A stretch of DNA of 64,000 bases, taken from Gemmatimonadota bacterium. GTDB lineage: Bacteria; ARS69. How positions within the stretch are numbered: the stretch's first letter is position 1; each line of letters opens with the position of its first letter. The stretch spans positions 45,048 to 109,047 of the forward strand of contig JASLLL010000007.1 of NCBI GenBank assembly GCA_030747075.1. The letters are read 5' to 3'. The notes beneath the pieces are model-generated. The model worked only from the letters and a program-made list of their open reading frames with translations, was not told where the DNA came from and did no database searches. Below are positions 24,662-36,900 of the stretch, in pieces. The translations under genes were made by a program, and so were the position numbers.

Positions 24662-26157
24662 CGCCCCGGCCAGCAGAGGTCCGGCCGACGAGCGGCGCGA
24701 GCCTCGTCCACGCGAGACACCGGCGTTGTATGCGGGGCCGCCTTCACGACCTCGGGGGATTCCCTGACCTCCCGCGCGATGGCGTTCATCGCGGCGGCGA
24801 AGCGATCCAGAGTCTCGACGCTCTCGGACTCCGTCGGTTCGATCATCATCGCCTCTTCCACGATCAGTGGGAAGTACACCGTGGGAGGATGAAAACCGAA
24901 GTCCAGAAGGCGTTTGGCCATATCATGGGTTCGCACACCCAGAGCCTTCTGACGCGTCCCCGAGATCACGAACTCATGCATGCAGGCGCGATCGTACGGA
25001 ATCTCGAAGTCCTCCGCTACAAGGCTTTTCAGATAGTTCGCCCCGAGAACGGCCCCCTCCGAAATATCCCGCAGGCCCTCCGCCCCGTGGTAGAGCAGGT
25101 AGGCGTACGCGCGAGCGAGCACCCCGAAGTTCCCCAGATGCGTGTGAACGCGCCCGGCCGACCGGGGCCGGTCCGTATCCAGAAAGAAGGTCCCGTCCTG
25201 GCGCCGGGTTGGCAGGGGGGCGGGAAGATAGGGCGACAGCGCCTCCGACGCGCCAATCGGCCCCGCACCCGGACCGCCGCCGCCGTGAGGCGTGGCGAAG
25301 GTCTTGTGCAGGTTCAGATGAAGCAGGTCGAAGGGGACATCGCCCGGGCGCATCAGGCCGATGATCGCGTTGAAGTTCGCGCCGTCCATGTAGAGCAGCG
25401 CACCGGCATCGTGGACGATGCGCGCAATCTCCAGAATGCGTGACTCGAAGAGCCCCAGCGTGTTGGGAAGCGTCAGCATGACCACCGCCGTCTTGTCGCT
25501 GACCGCCTCGGCGAGCTTCCCGGGATCCACTTCTCCGTCTGCTCCGGAGAGCGCTTCCACCGTGCGGAATCCGGCGAGCGAAGAACTGGCCGGATTCGTG
25601 CCGTGCGCGCTGTCCGGGACAATGACCTCCGTCCGGTCTTCCCCGCGATCCTCAAAGTAGCGTCGAGCCATGAGAAGACAGGTCAGCTCTCCGTGCGCCC
25701 CGGCGGCGGGCTGGAGAGACATCCGGTGCATCCCGGTAATGACGGACAGTCGGTCCGCCAGATCCACCAGTAGCTCCAGCGCTCCCTGCGACGCTTCTTC
25801 CGGCGCGTGCGGATGGAGATCCCGCAAACCGGGAGCCGCCGCCGCCACTTCGCACATCTTCGGGTTGTACTTCATCGTGCACGACCCGAGCGGGTACATG
25901 TCCTTCTCGATATGGTGGTTGAGGTTCGACAAGCGCGTGAAGTGGCGCACGACCGCAAGTTCGGAGTTCTCCGGCAGATCCGGCGGAGTCTCCCGCAGAA
26001 AGCGGGCCGCGATGCCGGGGGTATCCCCCGAAAGCGTCGATTCCTCCGGCAGGCGGTACCCTCTCCGGCCGCTCCGGGACATCTCGAAGAGCGTGGGTTC
26101 CACCACCGTCATCGGAACCTCTTCGGCGGCGGCGGAAGTCGGGCGATCAACGGTCAT
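24652..26157 (-). CDS. gcvPB: Glycine dehydrogenase (decarboxylating) subunit 2
   Basis: ATG at 26157 overlaps the gcvPA stop as ATGA; the open frame further upstream is antisense noise. The 501-residue product is the C-terminal half of split P-protein. The PLP-lysine motif is in LLHLNLHKTFATPHGGGG. NLNHHIEKDMYPLGSCTMKYNPK and HGTNPASSSLAGF are typical. With GcvPA it decarboxylates glycine and passes the aminomethyl group to lipoyl-GcvH. The two-gene form of GcvP is normal in many bacteria and archaea. Confidence 0.96.
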   Translation of the reverse strand: MTVDRPTSAAAEEVPMTVVEPTLFEMSRSGRRGYRLPEESTLSGDTPGIAARFLRETPPDLPENSELAVVRHFTRLSNLNHHIEKDMYPLGSCTMKYNPKMCEVAAAAPGLRDLHPHAPEEASQGALELLVDLADRLSVITGMHRMSLQPAAGAHGELTCLLMARRYFEDRGEDRTEVIVPDSAHGTNPASSSLAGFRTVEALSGADGEVDPGKLAEAVSDKTAVVMLTLPNTLGLFESRILEIARIVHDAGALLYMDGANFNAIIGLMRPGDVPFDLLHLNLHKTFATPHGGGGPGAGPIGASEALSPYLPAPLPTRRQDGTFFLDTDRPRSAGRVHTHLGNFGVLARAYAYLLYHGAEGLRDISEGAVLGANYLKSLVAEDFEIPYDRACMHEFVISGTRQKALGVRTHDMAKRLLDFGFHPPTVYFPLIVEEAMMIEPTESESVETLDRFAAAMNAIAREVRESPEVVKAAPHTTPVSRVDEARAARRPDLCWPGRCG

Positions 26158-27539
26158 GGGCTCACCCTCTCCTTCGCTGCGCAGTCGGCAAGTACGCAAC
26201 CCATGGCTTTGGCATAGGCGTCCACCTCGCTCCACAGTCGTTTCTCCGTCACCGCAATCAGAAGTCCCTCTCCGCCCCCCGGCACTTCCTCCACAGGAAT
26301 CCCCGCGAGGATCCCGTGCTCTGCCATCCGCCTCAGAACCTCCGACGCCGCCGCGCAATCCGGGAGGCGCACGGCAAACTCGCGGAAGAAGGGTGCGTCC
26401 GGGTCCGCCAGCGCCAGTCCGTCGATCGCCGTCAATCGCTCCGCGAGGGCATGTGCCTTCTTCGCGGAAAGCTCAGCGGCGAGCTTCCGGCCGGTCTCTC
26501 CCAGAAGAGCGGTCGAGATGGTGGCGGCCAGTGCGGTGAGTGCCTGATTCGTGCAGATGTTCGAAGTGGCCCGGGCGCGACGAATATGCTGTTCCCGTGT
26601 CTGGAGGGTCAGCGTGAAGGCACGACGGCCCTTCGCGTCCGGGGCGATGCCCGCAATCCGACCCGGCATGCGCCGCAGGAAGCTCTTTCGGGCGGCCATC
26701 ACGCCTGCTCCCGGCCCTCCGAAACTCATCGGGGTTCCGAGTGACTGGGCCTCGGCGACGGCAATGTCCGCGCCATACTCCCCGGGGGGCTGAAGCAGCG
26801 CCAGGGAGGAGAGATCCACCGAGGCGACAAAGAGCGGCGCGTCTTCCGCCTCAAGGGAGGCCCCGGCAAGGCGCATGTCTTCCAGAGCCCCCAGGTAGTT
26901 GGGGTGCTGGAGGACCACAGCGCACACGCCGTCGAGCGCGTCCGGCGTCAGTCCCGACACATCCGTGCGCGCACCCTGAGCCGGAAGTTCCCGGATCACG
27001 AGACCGGAGGGCGCGGTGATCGTGCGAAGCACCTCCATCGCCTGCGGATGCAGATGCGGCGACACCAGCACGGTCCGACCCGGGCGGGAATCCTTCGCAA
27101 CGAGCACGGCCTCGGCGAGGGCCGTCCCGCAGTCGTACATGGAGGCATTCGCAAGGTCCAGCGCCATCAGGCGACAGACGATCGTCTGGAACTCGTAGAT
27201 GGCCTGAAGCGTTCCCTGGCTCACTTCCGCCTGATACGGAGTGTAGGCGGTCATGAACTCCGGGCGGGAGAGGAGCGCTCCGGTGGCCGACGGGACGCAG
27301 ACATCGTAGAACCCGCCCCCGGCGAAGCAGACCTGCTCTCCTGCGGAGCGATTCCGGCCGGCGAGCTTCGCGATGCGATCCAGCGTCTCCGACTCCGAGA
27401 GACCGGCCTCCAGCGGGAGGTCTTCCGTGAGGCGAAGTCGCTCGGGAATCTCACCCACCAGGTCCGCAAAGCTCTCCGCTCCGATCACCTGGAGCATGTG
27501 CTCCCGATCGGCCTTTGTATGCTGAACGAAGGAGTTCAT
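26154..27539 (-). CDS. gcvPA: Glycine dehydrogenase (decarboxylating) subunit 1
   Basis: ATG at 27539 overlaps the gcvH TGA as ATGA. The 461-residue protein is the N-terminal half of split P-protein. It contains FAGGGFYDVCVPSATGALL, the FMTAYTPYQAEVSQGTLQAI segment, FGGPGAGVMAARKSFLRRMP, and TREQHIRRARATSNICTNQA. It forms a heterotetramer with GcvPB; the lysine that binds PLP is on the other subunit. The order gcvT-gcvH-gcvPA-gcvPB is the common bacterial one. Confidence 0.96.
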   Translation of the reverse strand: MNSFVQHTKADREHMLQVIGAESFADLVGEIPERLRLTEDLPLEAGLSESETLDRIAKLAGRNRSAGEQVCFAGGGFYDVCVPSATGALLSRPEFMTAYTPYQAEVSQGTLQAIYEFQTIVCRLMALDLANASMYDCGTALAEAVLVAKDSRPGRTVLVSPHLHPQAMEVLRTITAPSGLVIRELPAQGARTDVSGLTPDALDGVCAVVLQHPNYLGALEDMRLAGASLEAEDAPLFVASVDLSSLALLQPPGEYGADIAVAEAQSLGTPMSFGGPGAGVMAARKSFLRRMPGRIAGIAPDAKGRRAFTLTLQTREQHIRRARATSNICTNQALTALAATISTALLGETGRKLAAELSAKKAHALAERLTAIDGLALADPDAPFFREFAVRLPDCAAASEVLRRMAEHGILAGIPVEEVPGGGEGLLIAVTEKRLWSEVDAYAKAMGCVLADCAAKERVSP

Positions 27540-27919
27540 CAGGCGCCGATGTGGTCCGCGTATTCTTCCGCGGAGAGCAGGTCTTCCATCTTCCATTCAG
27601 CGGACGGCTCCGCGCGGAGCAGCCAGCCCTCTCCATACGGATCTTCGTTCACGGTCTCCGGGGTGTCCGCCAGTCGTGTGTTCATGTCCACCACGACCCC
27701 GTTCAAAGGCGCGAAGAGATCCGAGACGCTCTTCACCGACTCCACGCTGCCGAAGACCACTCCGACCTCCATCTGCGTTCCGAGTTCCGGCAGTTCCACA
27801 TAGACGATATCCCCCAGTTCCTGCTGGGCGAAATCCGTAAGCCCCAAGACCACGACCCCGTCTTCCATGAGGACCCACTCGTGATCCTTGGTGTATCGGA
27901 GTTCCCCGGGAATGTTCAT
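27539..27919 (-). CDS. gcvH: Glycine cleavage system H protein
   Basis: This 126-residue protein carries the lipoyl site K63 in GSVESVKSVSDLFAP, with DHEWV near the N-terminus and GEGWLLRAEPSAEW near the end, all standard for GcvH. GGGAGG stands 9 bases before ATG. It shuttles the aminomethyl group from the P-protein to GcvT and reducing equivalents to the L-protein. The L-protein and the lipoylation enzymes are not in the window. Confidence 0.97.
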   Translation of the reverse strand: MNIPGELRYTKDHEWVLMEDGVVVLGLTDFAQQELGDIVYVELPELGTQMEVGVVFGSVESVKSVSDLFAPLNGVVVDMNTRLADTPETVNEDPYGEGWLLRAEPSAEWKMEDLLSAEEYADHIGA

Positions 27920-27972
27920 CGAACCAGACCTCCCTGTCCCCCTGGAGGGACGCGTGGTTGCACTCGCATCCG

Positions 27973-28002
27973 GCCCGCCCGGAACGCGGGACTGAGGCGG
28001 GC
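27973..28002 (-). other. Hairpin directly after gcvT
   Basis: GCCCGCC (27973-27979) and GGCGGGC (27996-28002) form a perfect 7-bp inverted repeat that begins at the last base of the gcvT stop codon. No T-run follows, and gcvH is only 55 bases further, so it is more likely an mRNA stabiliser or processing site than a terminator. Confidence 0.35.
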
Positions 28003-29099
28003 TACAAGAACGACTTGCGGACCCTGTGGGCCGCGACCTCCCGATCCCGGATCCGGATCACGAACTCCTTGGCCCGGGCCGCCGCCCGGTCCACACGCGC
28101 CAGCGCGATCCCCCGCCCAAGCGATGGGCTGAAGGTACCGCTGGTCACTCGCCCGGCTTCCTCTCCATCGGCCAACACCACGCACCCCGGCCTCGGGATG
28201 AGCCGCTTTCCATCCTCCGGGGGCACCACGGACAGGCCGACCGTGGAGAACGGAACGCCGGAGACCTTCTGTGCCTCCAGCGCGTCGCGACCGAGAAAAT
28301 CCCCCTTGTCCATCTTCACCACCCCGCCCAGTCCGGCTTCCCAGGCGGTCACGTCCTCGTCCATGTCCTGCCCGTAAAGACGGTACTGCTTTTCCAGACG
28401 AAGGGTATCCCGGCTGCCCAACCCGGCAGGCCCTGCCCCCACCGACTTCCCCGCCTTCAAGAGAGCCTCCCAGACGATCGCCGCGTCCGACGACGGAAGA
28501 AACAGTTCGAACCCGTCCTCGCCGGTATAGCCGGTACGCGCCAGCACTCCGGGTACACCCGCGAAGTGTCCGCGCGCCACTCCGAAGGCGGGCACCGAAG
28601 GGAGATCAATCTCGGTCAGATCCGAAAGAATCTCCGCGGCCCGCGGCCCCTGCCACGCAAGAAGGACCGTCCGGTCGGACACATTGCGCAGATCCACATC
28701 CTCCGGAAGATGCGCCGCCATCCAGTCACAGTCCTTCTCCCGGTTTCCCGCGTTCAGCACCGCAAGGAAGCGGTCGTCCAGTCGATAGAGAATGAGATCG
28801 TCGATCACCCCGCCGCGGGTATTCAGCATGAGGGTGTATTGCGCACGGAGAGGCTCAACGCGGGAGAGATCATTGGTCGTCAGGCGATCCAGAAAGGCCC
28901 GAGTCCCGGCCCCACGGATTTCCACGACTCCCATGTGGGACACATCGAACAGCCCCGCGCTCTCCCGAACGCGTCGATGCTCCGCCAGGATCCCGTCGTA
29001 GGAGAGCGGCATTCGGAAGCCGGCAAAGTCCACAAGCCGGGCGCCGGAGGCTTCATGAACTTCGCAGAGCGCGGTTCGTCGGGACGAATCCACCACCAT
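28002..29099 (-). CDS. gcvT: Aminomethyltransferase (glycine cleavage T protein)
   Basis: Two in-frame ATGs (29105, 29099) follow GGGAG; the one at 29099 has the better 6-base spacing. The 365-residue product shows VDFAGFRMPLSYDGILAEHR, LFDVSHMGVVEI, GYTGEDGFELFLP and DTLRLEKQYRLYGQDMDE, the GcvT hallmarks that bind tetrahydrofolate. It releases ammonia and makes 5,10-methylene-THF. It heads the gcv operon behind the promoter-like site at 29232-29258. Confidence 0.96.
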   Translation of the reverse strand: MVVDSSRRTALCEVHEASGARLVDFAGFRMPLSYDGILAEHRRVRESAGLFDVSHMGVVEIRGAGTRAFLDRLTTNDLSRVEPLRAQYTLMLNTRGGVIDDLILYRLDDRFLAVLNAGNREKDCDWMAAHLPEDVDLRNVSDRTVLLAWQGPRAAEILSDLTEIDLPSVPAFGVARGHFAGVPGVLARTGYTGEDGFELFLPSSDAAIVWEALLKAGKSVGAGPAGLGSRDTLRLEKQYRLYGQDMDEDVTAWEAGLGGVVKMDKGDFLGRDALEAQKVSGVPFSTVGLSVVPPEDGKRLIPRPGCVVLADGEEAGRVTSGTFSPSLGRGIALARVDRAAARAKEFVIRIRDREVAAHRVRKSFL

Positions 29100-29231
29100 C
29101 TTCATCTCCCTTGAGATGCCAATGCCCGCTTTCTTGGGGAAATCCGGAGACGGGAGCGAGAGAGTACCAGACCCCGCCGGGAGTCCCAAGACCTTGTTTT
29201 GAGTTCAGGTTCACCTCGAGCTTGGCGGCCT

Positions 29232-29258
29232 ATTCTACTGCAATGCCCTAGGTTGCAG
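29232..29258 (-). promoter_or_regulatory. Possible gcv promoter with an inverted-repeat operator
   Basis: On the minus strand a -10-like TAGAAT (29232-29237) is abutted upstream by CTGCAA-N9-TTGCAG (29238-29258), a perfect 6-bp dyad. The -35 place (TCTGCA) is a poor match, so activation through the dyad is plausible. The 167-base gap has no glycine riboswitch pattern that I can see. Confidence 0.4.
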
Positions 29259-29266
29259 ACCCTCCA

Positions 29267-31147
29267 CTACCCCACAAAGATCGGGCGGTGCGACAGGAGC
29301 AGCGGGTGGTTTCTCTGAGCGAACGGTTTTCCCTCCGCCAGTGCCTCCATCCGCGCGATCAGTTCGTCACGAGATCCGTGGAACTCCTCCGCCCCGCGAA
29401 CTCGAACCTGCAGGTCTCCGCCCCCCTTTTCGCGGTCACCAATCACCGCGATGAAGGGCACCCACTCCTTCTCAGCCGCCCGGATCTTCCGCCCCAGCGA
29501 CATATCCCGATCATCCACATCCGCGCGGAAGGGCCACTCGTCGGCCAGTTCCTCGCAGTAGGGGATGTGCTCATCTGAGACCGGAAGGAACCGAATCTGG
29601 GTCGGTGCAAGCCAGAACGGGAACGAGGCCTTCTGCCCCTTCTTCATGAGAGCCGCCTGATGTTCCAGGATGGCGTAGACATTCCGGTCGATCGAACCCG
29701 AAATGGATGCGTGCAGCATGAGCGGCGTACACCGCTCCCCTTCTTCGTCCGCAAACTCGATCCCGAAGCGATCGCAGTTTTCCACATCGATCTGAACCGT
29801 GCTGAGAGCCGAAGCCTTGTTGTGGTTATCCAGCACATTGAACTCGAACTTCAGCACGAAGTAGAAGAACCGCTCTTCCCAGATCTCCAGAAGAACCGGC
29901 CGATCCATCTTCTTTACGAGCCCCTGAATGAACTCGCGGTTTTCGTCGTAGAAGCTGCGCACCACCCGAATGGCCATGGCATATGGCACGCCGAGATCTT
30001 CCATCCACTTTCGGGACAAGTCGAACTGGCGGCTGAATTCCTCTCGCGCCTGCGCTTCATCCCGGCACAGCGTGTGCATGTCCGGCATGGTGAAGGTACG
30101 CAGACGACGCAGTCCTGCCAGCTCGCCACTCTGTTCCCGCCGGAAGGAGAAGTGCGTCAGTTCGTAGATCCGCACCGGGAGCTGTCGGTAGCTCATGCGC
30201 ATGTCGTGCTTCATGAGGTACTGCCCGAAGCACGCTGCGAACCGAAGGAAGTACTCCTTCTTCTCGCTCTTCAGCACATACTGCCGCGCCGGAAAGCGAT
30301 CCAGGTACTTGGCGAGGTTCGGGTGGAGATAGTCGTACATGATGGGCGTCTCGACACGCATCGCACCGTAGTCATTCATCATGTCGTTCACATGGTCTTC
30401 CATCAGCTTCTTCACGAGGTGTCCCTTGGGATACCAGCGGAAGTTCCCTGCGTCCGACCCCGGTTCATAGTCCACCAGTTCATGCGTCCGCATGAGTTTC
30501 ACATGGGGAGGCTCATCCTCGGAGACTCGCGACCCGGCCGTCTCATAGGCGTGCAGGCGCCCCTCCAGCGGCGCGGATCGGAAGTTGAAATCCTCCGCCG
30601 GGGTTTCCTCTCCATCCGGCGTGAGAATGACCACTCGGGAGCGAAGCCCTTCCTCCGCGGCCACCGCCTTCGATTCTGCCGCATCGGCGCCCGCAGCACC
30701 CTTGCCGCCGCTTCCGGTGATGGTGAGCGCCTGTTCGGAAAGCGGATGTCCCTTGGCGCGGATGTCGAAGGCCTTGTAGTAGCCGAAGGGCGAACGGTGC
30801 ATCACCGGCGTCCCCTCCGCCTCCGCGAAGGCCTCCCACATCAGGTCCAGGATCTTCTGCGCCATCCGGGGGCTCGCCAGATCGGACGAGAGGTGTGCAT
30901 ACGGATACAGCCACAGCGACTCCGGCTTCAGGCGGGCCGCGTGCTGGAGGATCTTCTCCCGAGCCTCCGCCACGACGCCGCCCGGCGAATCCTCATCCCC
31001 TTTCTCGATGGAGAGAAAGCAGACCAGCGAATCTCCGGAGGATCCCGATCGGTCTTCTTCGCCCACTTCCCGGGCAGCGGCGGCAACGGTGGTCTCCTCC
31101 GTCACCTCAAAGGAGAACTCTTCCGCGTGAATCATGAGGATGCGCAT
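29267..31147 (-). CDS. thrS: Threonyl-tRNA synthetase, archaeal type
   Basis: This 626-residue protein begins MRILMIHAEEFSFEV, the opening of the DTD-like editing domain (about residues 1-145) of archaeal ThrRS. The TGS plus HxxxH editing domains of normal bacterial ThrRS are absent. The class II core follows: LVDYEPGSDAGNFRWYPKGH, motif 2 RIYELTHFSFRREQSGELAG, LRTFTMPDMHTL, and zinc-site candidates in AACFGQYLMKHD and MLHASISGSIDRN. An anticodon-binding domain ends the chain. It charges tRNA-Thr. It has its own promoter (31189-31216) and AAGGA 5 bases before ATG. An archaeal-type ThrRS in a bacterium suggests old lateral transfer. Confidence 0.9.
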   Translation of the reverse strand: MRILMIHAEEFSFEVTEETTVAAAAREVGEEDRSGSSGDSLVCFLSIEKGDEDSPGGVVAEAREKILQHAARLKPESLWLYPYAHLSSDLASPRMAQKILDLMWEAFAEAEGTPVMHRSPFGYYKAFDIRAKGHPLSEQALTITGSGGKGAAGADAAESKAVAAEEGLRSRVVILTPDGEETPAEDFNFRSAPLEGRLHAYETAGSRVSEDEPPHVKLMRTHELVDYEPGSDAGNFRWYPKGHLVKKLMEDHVNDMMNDYGAMRVETPIMYDYLHPNLAKYLDRFPARQYVLKSEKKEYFLRFAACFGQYLMKHDMRMSYRQLPVRIYELTHFSFRREQSGELAGLRRLRTFTMPDMHTLCRDEAQAREEFSRQFDLSRKWMEDLGVPYAMAIRVVRSFYDENREFIQGLVKKMDRPVLLEIWEERFFYFVLKFEFNVLDNHNKASALSTVQIDVENCDRFGIEFADEEGERCTPLMLHASISGSIDRNVYAILEHQAALMKKGQKASFPFWLAPTQIRFLPVSDEHIPYCEELADEWPFRADVDDRDMSLGRKIRAAEKEWVPFIAVIGDREKGGGDLQVRVRGAEEFHGSRDELIARMEALAEGKPFAQRNHPLLLSHRPIFVG

Positions 31148-31188
31148 GGCGTTCCTTCCCGGGACGGCAGCCCGACGAGTACGCCGCC

Positions 31189-31212
31189 ATTATGTTCACA
31201 CAGCGGCCGGGG

Positions 31213-31216
<4 letters not shown>
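31189..31216 (-). promoter_or_regulatory. Promoter of thrS, -35 box overlaps the uvrA stop codon
   Basis: Minus strand TTGACC (31211-31216), 16-base spacer, CATAAT (31189-31194). The uvrA TGA stop (31213-31215) lies inside the -35 box. Expected leader length is about 35 bases. The same arrangement occurs at 36873-36900. Confidence 0.6.
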
Positions 31217-34056
<2,840 letters not shown>

Positions 34057-34090
34057 GTCAAACCACCTTTCCCGTCCGGTCCGCCTTCCG

Positions 34091-34909
34091 TCAGAAGACG
34101 CGCGGTGCCAGAATCGCCAGGAGTCCCACGAGCGCGCAGTACGGCGCGAAGAAGTGCAGCCGCCCCGAGCGGATCACCCGAAGGAACCCGATGAGAGCGA
34201 CCAGTCCCGTCGCGAACGCCGCCACGAAGGCGATCCCCAGCGCGCCGCCCGCCCCGGCCTCGGAGGCTCGGGCGAGGTCCGGGAGCTTCAGCACCAGCGA
34301 CCCCAGAATCAGCGGAACGGCGGCCAGGAACGAGAACTCCGCAGCGGCCGGCCGGGCCACTCCGCGACGGAGCGCCGCCCAGAGAGTCGCCCCGGACCGG
34401 GAGATCCCGGGCAAGACGGCGACGGCCTGTGCGCATCCGATCCAGATGGCATCCTTCCAGCTCACGGGAGCCTGCCCGGGTTCCAGCCTGCGCGTCGAAA
34501 AGAGAAGCGCACCGGTCATCATCAGAAACACGCCGACCGCATCCGTGCTGGCGAAGGCGGCTTCCACACGGTCCTCCAGGAAGAGACCGACCGCAGCGCC
34601 GGGGACCGTGGCCACAAGGACCCGAGCGGCCAGTCCTTCGTCATCGCCCAAAGAGCGGCGCCGCAACCCCCGCATTGGCAGAAGAACCAGCCCCCGGGCC
34701 AGCCGCCGCGCTCCCTCGTGAAAGACGGTCAGGATGGCCAGCAGCGTTCCCGCGTGAACGAGCACCACCATCCCGATACCGCCCTCCCGGGAACCCAGGG
34801 CCGCTTCCAGAAGAGCCAGGTGGCCGGAACTGGATACCGGCAGGAACTCCGTAAGCCCCTGAAGAACACCGGTCAGGAGCGCTTCCCACCCGGAGTTCAA
34901 GATCGGCAC
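34091..34909 (-). CDS. uppP: Undecaprenyl-diphosphatase
   Basis: This 272-residue membrane protein of the BacA/UppP family carries the active-site segments [19 protein letters not shown] near residue 19 and [17 protein letters not shown] near residue 165. It removes a phosphate from undecaprenyl pyrophosphate so that the lipid carrier can be used again in peptidoglycan and O-antigen synthesis, which ties it to the mur genes at 51-61 kb. Its start overlaps the trpA end by 13 bases. Confidence 0.95.
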   Translation of the reverse strand: MPILNSGWEALLTGVLQGLTEFLPVSSSGHLALLEAALGSREGGIGMVVLVHAGTLLAILTVFHEGARRLARGLVLLPMRGLRRRSLGDDEGLAARVLVATVPGAAVGLFLEDRVEAAFASTDAVGVFLMMTGALLFSTRRLEPGQAPVSWKDAIWIGCAQAVAVLPGISRSGATLWAALRRGVARPAAAEFSFLAAVPLILGSLVLKLPDLARASEAGAGGALGIAFVAAFATGLVALIGFLRVIRSGRLHFFAPYCALVGLLAILAPRVF

Positions 34910-35697
34910 CCCGCCAACGCGGCCGACAGCGCGCGGGCTTCGGAGCGAAGCGCGGCCACGGCCTTCGCCCCGGCCTCTTCCGCGAGGGCGACCAGGCGGC
35001 TCCCCACGATCACGCCGTCGGCCAGTTGCCCGACTTCGCGAGCCTGCTCGGGAGTGGATACGCCAAAGCCTACTCCAACCGGGATGTCCGAGATCTCCCG
35101 CACGCCGTCAAGTACCGGCCGGAAGGCGGCGGACAGCGCGGTCCGTTCACCCGTCACGCCGAGGCGACTCACGCAGTAGACGAAGCCGGTGGTCAACTCC
35201 ACCGCCTGCCGGATCCTCTCCGGGCCGGAAGTCGGCGCGACCAGGAACACGGTGCCGATACCCGCCTCTCGCTGACCGTCAAGAAAAGGCCCCGCCTCCT
35301 CGGGAGGGAGGTCCGTCAGAATGAGTCCCCGAACACCCGCGGCGGCGGCGTCTTGAGGGAAGCGCTCCCAGCCGTACCGGAGGACGGGGTTCAGATAGCT
35401 CATGAGAACAATGGGGACACCGGTCTTCTCATGGATGGCCGCGGCGCACTCCAGCACATCGCCCGTGCGGGTTCCCGCGGCAAGCGCTCGCTCGGACGCG
35501 CGCTGAATCACCGGCCCGTCGGCCAACGGGTCGGAGAAGGGCACCCCCAGTTCGAGCACTCCCGCCCCGCCTTCCACGAGGGCGCAGGCGTAGTCCACGG
35601 TCTGGGCAAGCCCTGGATCTCCGGCCGTCAGATAGGGTACCAGCACCGCGTCCCCGGCAGCCACGGACCGGCGGAAGACCCGGGACAGGGCGCTCAC
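34897..35697 (-). CDS. trpA: Tryptophan synthase alpha subunit
   Basis: This 266-residue TIM-barrel protein has both catalytic acids at the family positions: Glu49 in [11 protein letters not shown] and Asp60 in [13 protein letters not shown]. The phosphate-binding loop [13 protein letters not shown] is also present. It splits indole-3-glycerol phosphate into indole and glyceraldehyde-3-phosphate. No trpB or other trp gene is near, so it has left the usual trp operon; the start follows the TPR gene stop directly. Confidence 0.95.
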   Translation of the reverse strand: MSALSRVFRRSVAAGDAVLVPYLTAGDPGLAQTVDYACALVEGGAGVLELGVPFSDPLADGPVIQRASERALAAGTRTGDVLECAAAIHEKTGVPIVLMSYLNPVLRYGWERFPQDAAAAGVRGLILTDLPPEEAGPFLDGQREAGIGTVFLVAPTSGPERIRQAVELTTGFVYCVSRLGVTGERTALSAAFRPVLDGVREISDIPVGVGFGVSTPEQAREVGQLADGVIVGSRLVALAEEAGAKAVAALRSEARALSAALAGCRS

Positions 35698-36825
35698 CTA
35701 AGCCTCCTCTTTCGAGAGAATCTCTTCCGAGCGCCGATAGGCTTCCCGCGCGGGAAGCGGGTCCCCTCTTTTGTCGAAGGCAACCCCCAGATGGTAGTAG
35801 GCCCGGCCGTTTTCCGGATCCAGCGCGATGGTCCTCTCGAACTCGGTGATGGCCTCTTCCACGCGGTCCATCTTGTTGAGAACACAACCGAGTTCGTAGT
35901 GTGCGCAAGCTTCGTCCGGCGCAACCCGAAGAGCATCCCGAAGTGTCCTCACGGCTCGCTCGTACTGCCCTTTCTTCTGATGAGCATCCGCAAGCGCCCG
36001 AAGGATGATGGCATTGTTCGGCGCCGTGGTGACCGCCCGGCGCAGTTCCTCCACCGCCTGCCCGCACTGTCCCCGGTCCAGGTACGCCACCCCCAGATTG
36101 AAGCGGGCTTCCGCATTGTGGGGATCACACTCCAGCGCAAGAAAGAACTCCTCGATGGCCTCGTCAAACTGATGGTGCTCCCCATAGAGCGCCCCCAGAT
36201 TCAGATGCCACTCCGCTCGCTCCGGTTCCAGTTCCACGGCCCGCCGGATTTCCTCGACCGCGTGGTCAAACTCCCCCGCCCGATCGAGCAACACGCCCAG
36301 ATTCCCATGGGCCCGTGCGAAGGAAGGATCCGCTTCGACCGCGGCGCGATACGCCTCCATCGCTTCCTGATTCCGCTCGTTATTCGCATGCGTCACGCCA
36401 AGGTGGTAGTAGGCCTCCGCTGAACCCCCGGACAACTCCAGAGCCTTGCGGTGGTGCTGCAGTGCGGCATCCTTGTCCCCCGCGAAATCGAGGGCCTTCG
36501 CGTACTGACTGTGCGCGGTGGCACTCTCCGGATCCAGCGCAAGGCACCGGCTGAAACTGTCGAGTGCTTCGGGAATCAAATGCGCTCTCCGCGCAGCCAG
36601 TCCGCTGGCGAAGGCGCGGTCGAAATCCTCCGGAAGAAGCTCCGAGATGCGTGCCAGCGCCCGATACTCGCCGCGAGCCTCCCGCTCCCGCGCACAGGCG
36701 TCGGCCAGGGCCTCCCAGCGCCCGACATCCCGCGCCCCGGATCCGCTCACCGCTTTCTCGGCTTCCGCCACGCGCCGCGAGATGCCGTTCCCGGTGTCGT
36801 GCCATTTCCTGAACCAGTTGAACAC
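35698..36825 (-). CDS. Tetratricopeptide-repeat protein
   Basis: Start is GTG with GGGAGG 5 bases upstream. After a 60-residue basic N-terminal part (MFNWFRKWHDTG), the 375-residue chain holds about eight 34-residue TPR units with the usual W/L-G-Y-A-F-A-P pattern, for example AEAYYHLGVTHANNERNQEA and ARAHGNLGVLLDRAGEFDHA. It has no signal peptide, so it is a cytoplasmic scaffold. It lies right after the MglA-like GTPase gene but with its own promoter (36873-36900). A link with MglA polarity control is possible but not shown. The repeats give no specific function. Confidence 0.85.
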   Translation of the reverse strand: MFNWFRKWHDTGNGISRRVAEAEKAVSGSGARDVGRWEALADACAREREARGEYRALARISELLPEDFDRAFASGLAARRAHLIPEALDSFSRCLALDPESATAHSQYAKALDFAGDKDAALQHHRKALELSGGSAEAYYHLGVTHANNERNQEAMEAYRAAVEADPSFARAHGNLGVLLDRAGEFDHAVEEIRRAVELEPERAEWHLNLGALYGEHHQFDEAIEEFFLALECDPHNAEARFNLGVAYLDRGQCGQAVEELRRAVTTAPNNAIILRALADAHQKKGQYERAVRTLRDALRVAPDEACAHYELGCVLNKMDRVEEAITEFERTIALDPENGRAYYHLGVAFDKRGDPLPAREAYRRSEEILSKEEA

Positions 36826-36838
36826 ACGCGCCTCCCGC

Positions 36839-36857
36839 CTCCCGGATCCACCGGGAG
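36839..36857 (-). other. Hairpin in the TPR gene leader
   Basis: CTCCCGG (36839-36845) and CCGGGAG (36851-36857) make a perfect 7-bp stem with a 5-base loop, placed between the promoter's -10 box and the ribosome site. It may affect translation start. There is no T-run. Confidence 0.4.
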
Positions 36858-36872
36858 CGCCACGGGCGCTAC

Positions 36873-36900
36873 ATTATGCGTGCGACCAGACGGCGGTCAA
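36873..36900 (-). promoter_or_regulatory. Promoter of the TPR-trpA-uppP-uvrA genes, -35 box overlaps the mglA stop
   Basis: Minus strand TTGACC (36895-36900), 16-base spacer, CATAAT (36873-36878). The TGA stop of the GTPase gene (36897-36899) is inside the -35 box, as at thrS. Confidence 0.6.

Noticed and set aside
23362..25443. A long plus-strand open frame opposite glmL and gcvPB
   Set aside because: Arg/Pro-rich shadow without domain or start signal.
29100..29266. Glycine riboswitch ahead of gcvT
   Set aside because: The leader is short and lacks the tandem aptamer pattern.
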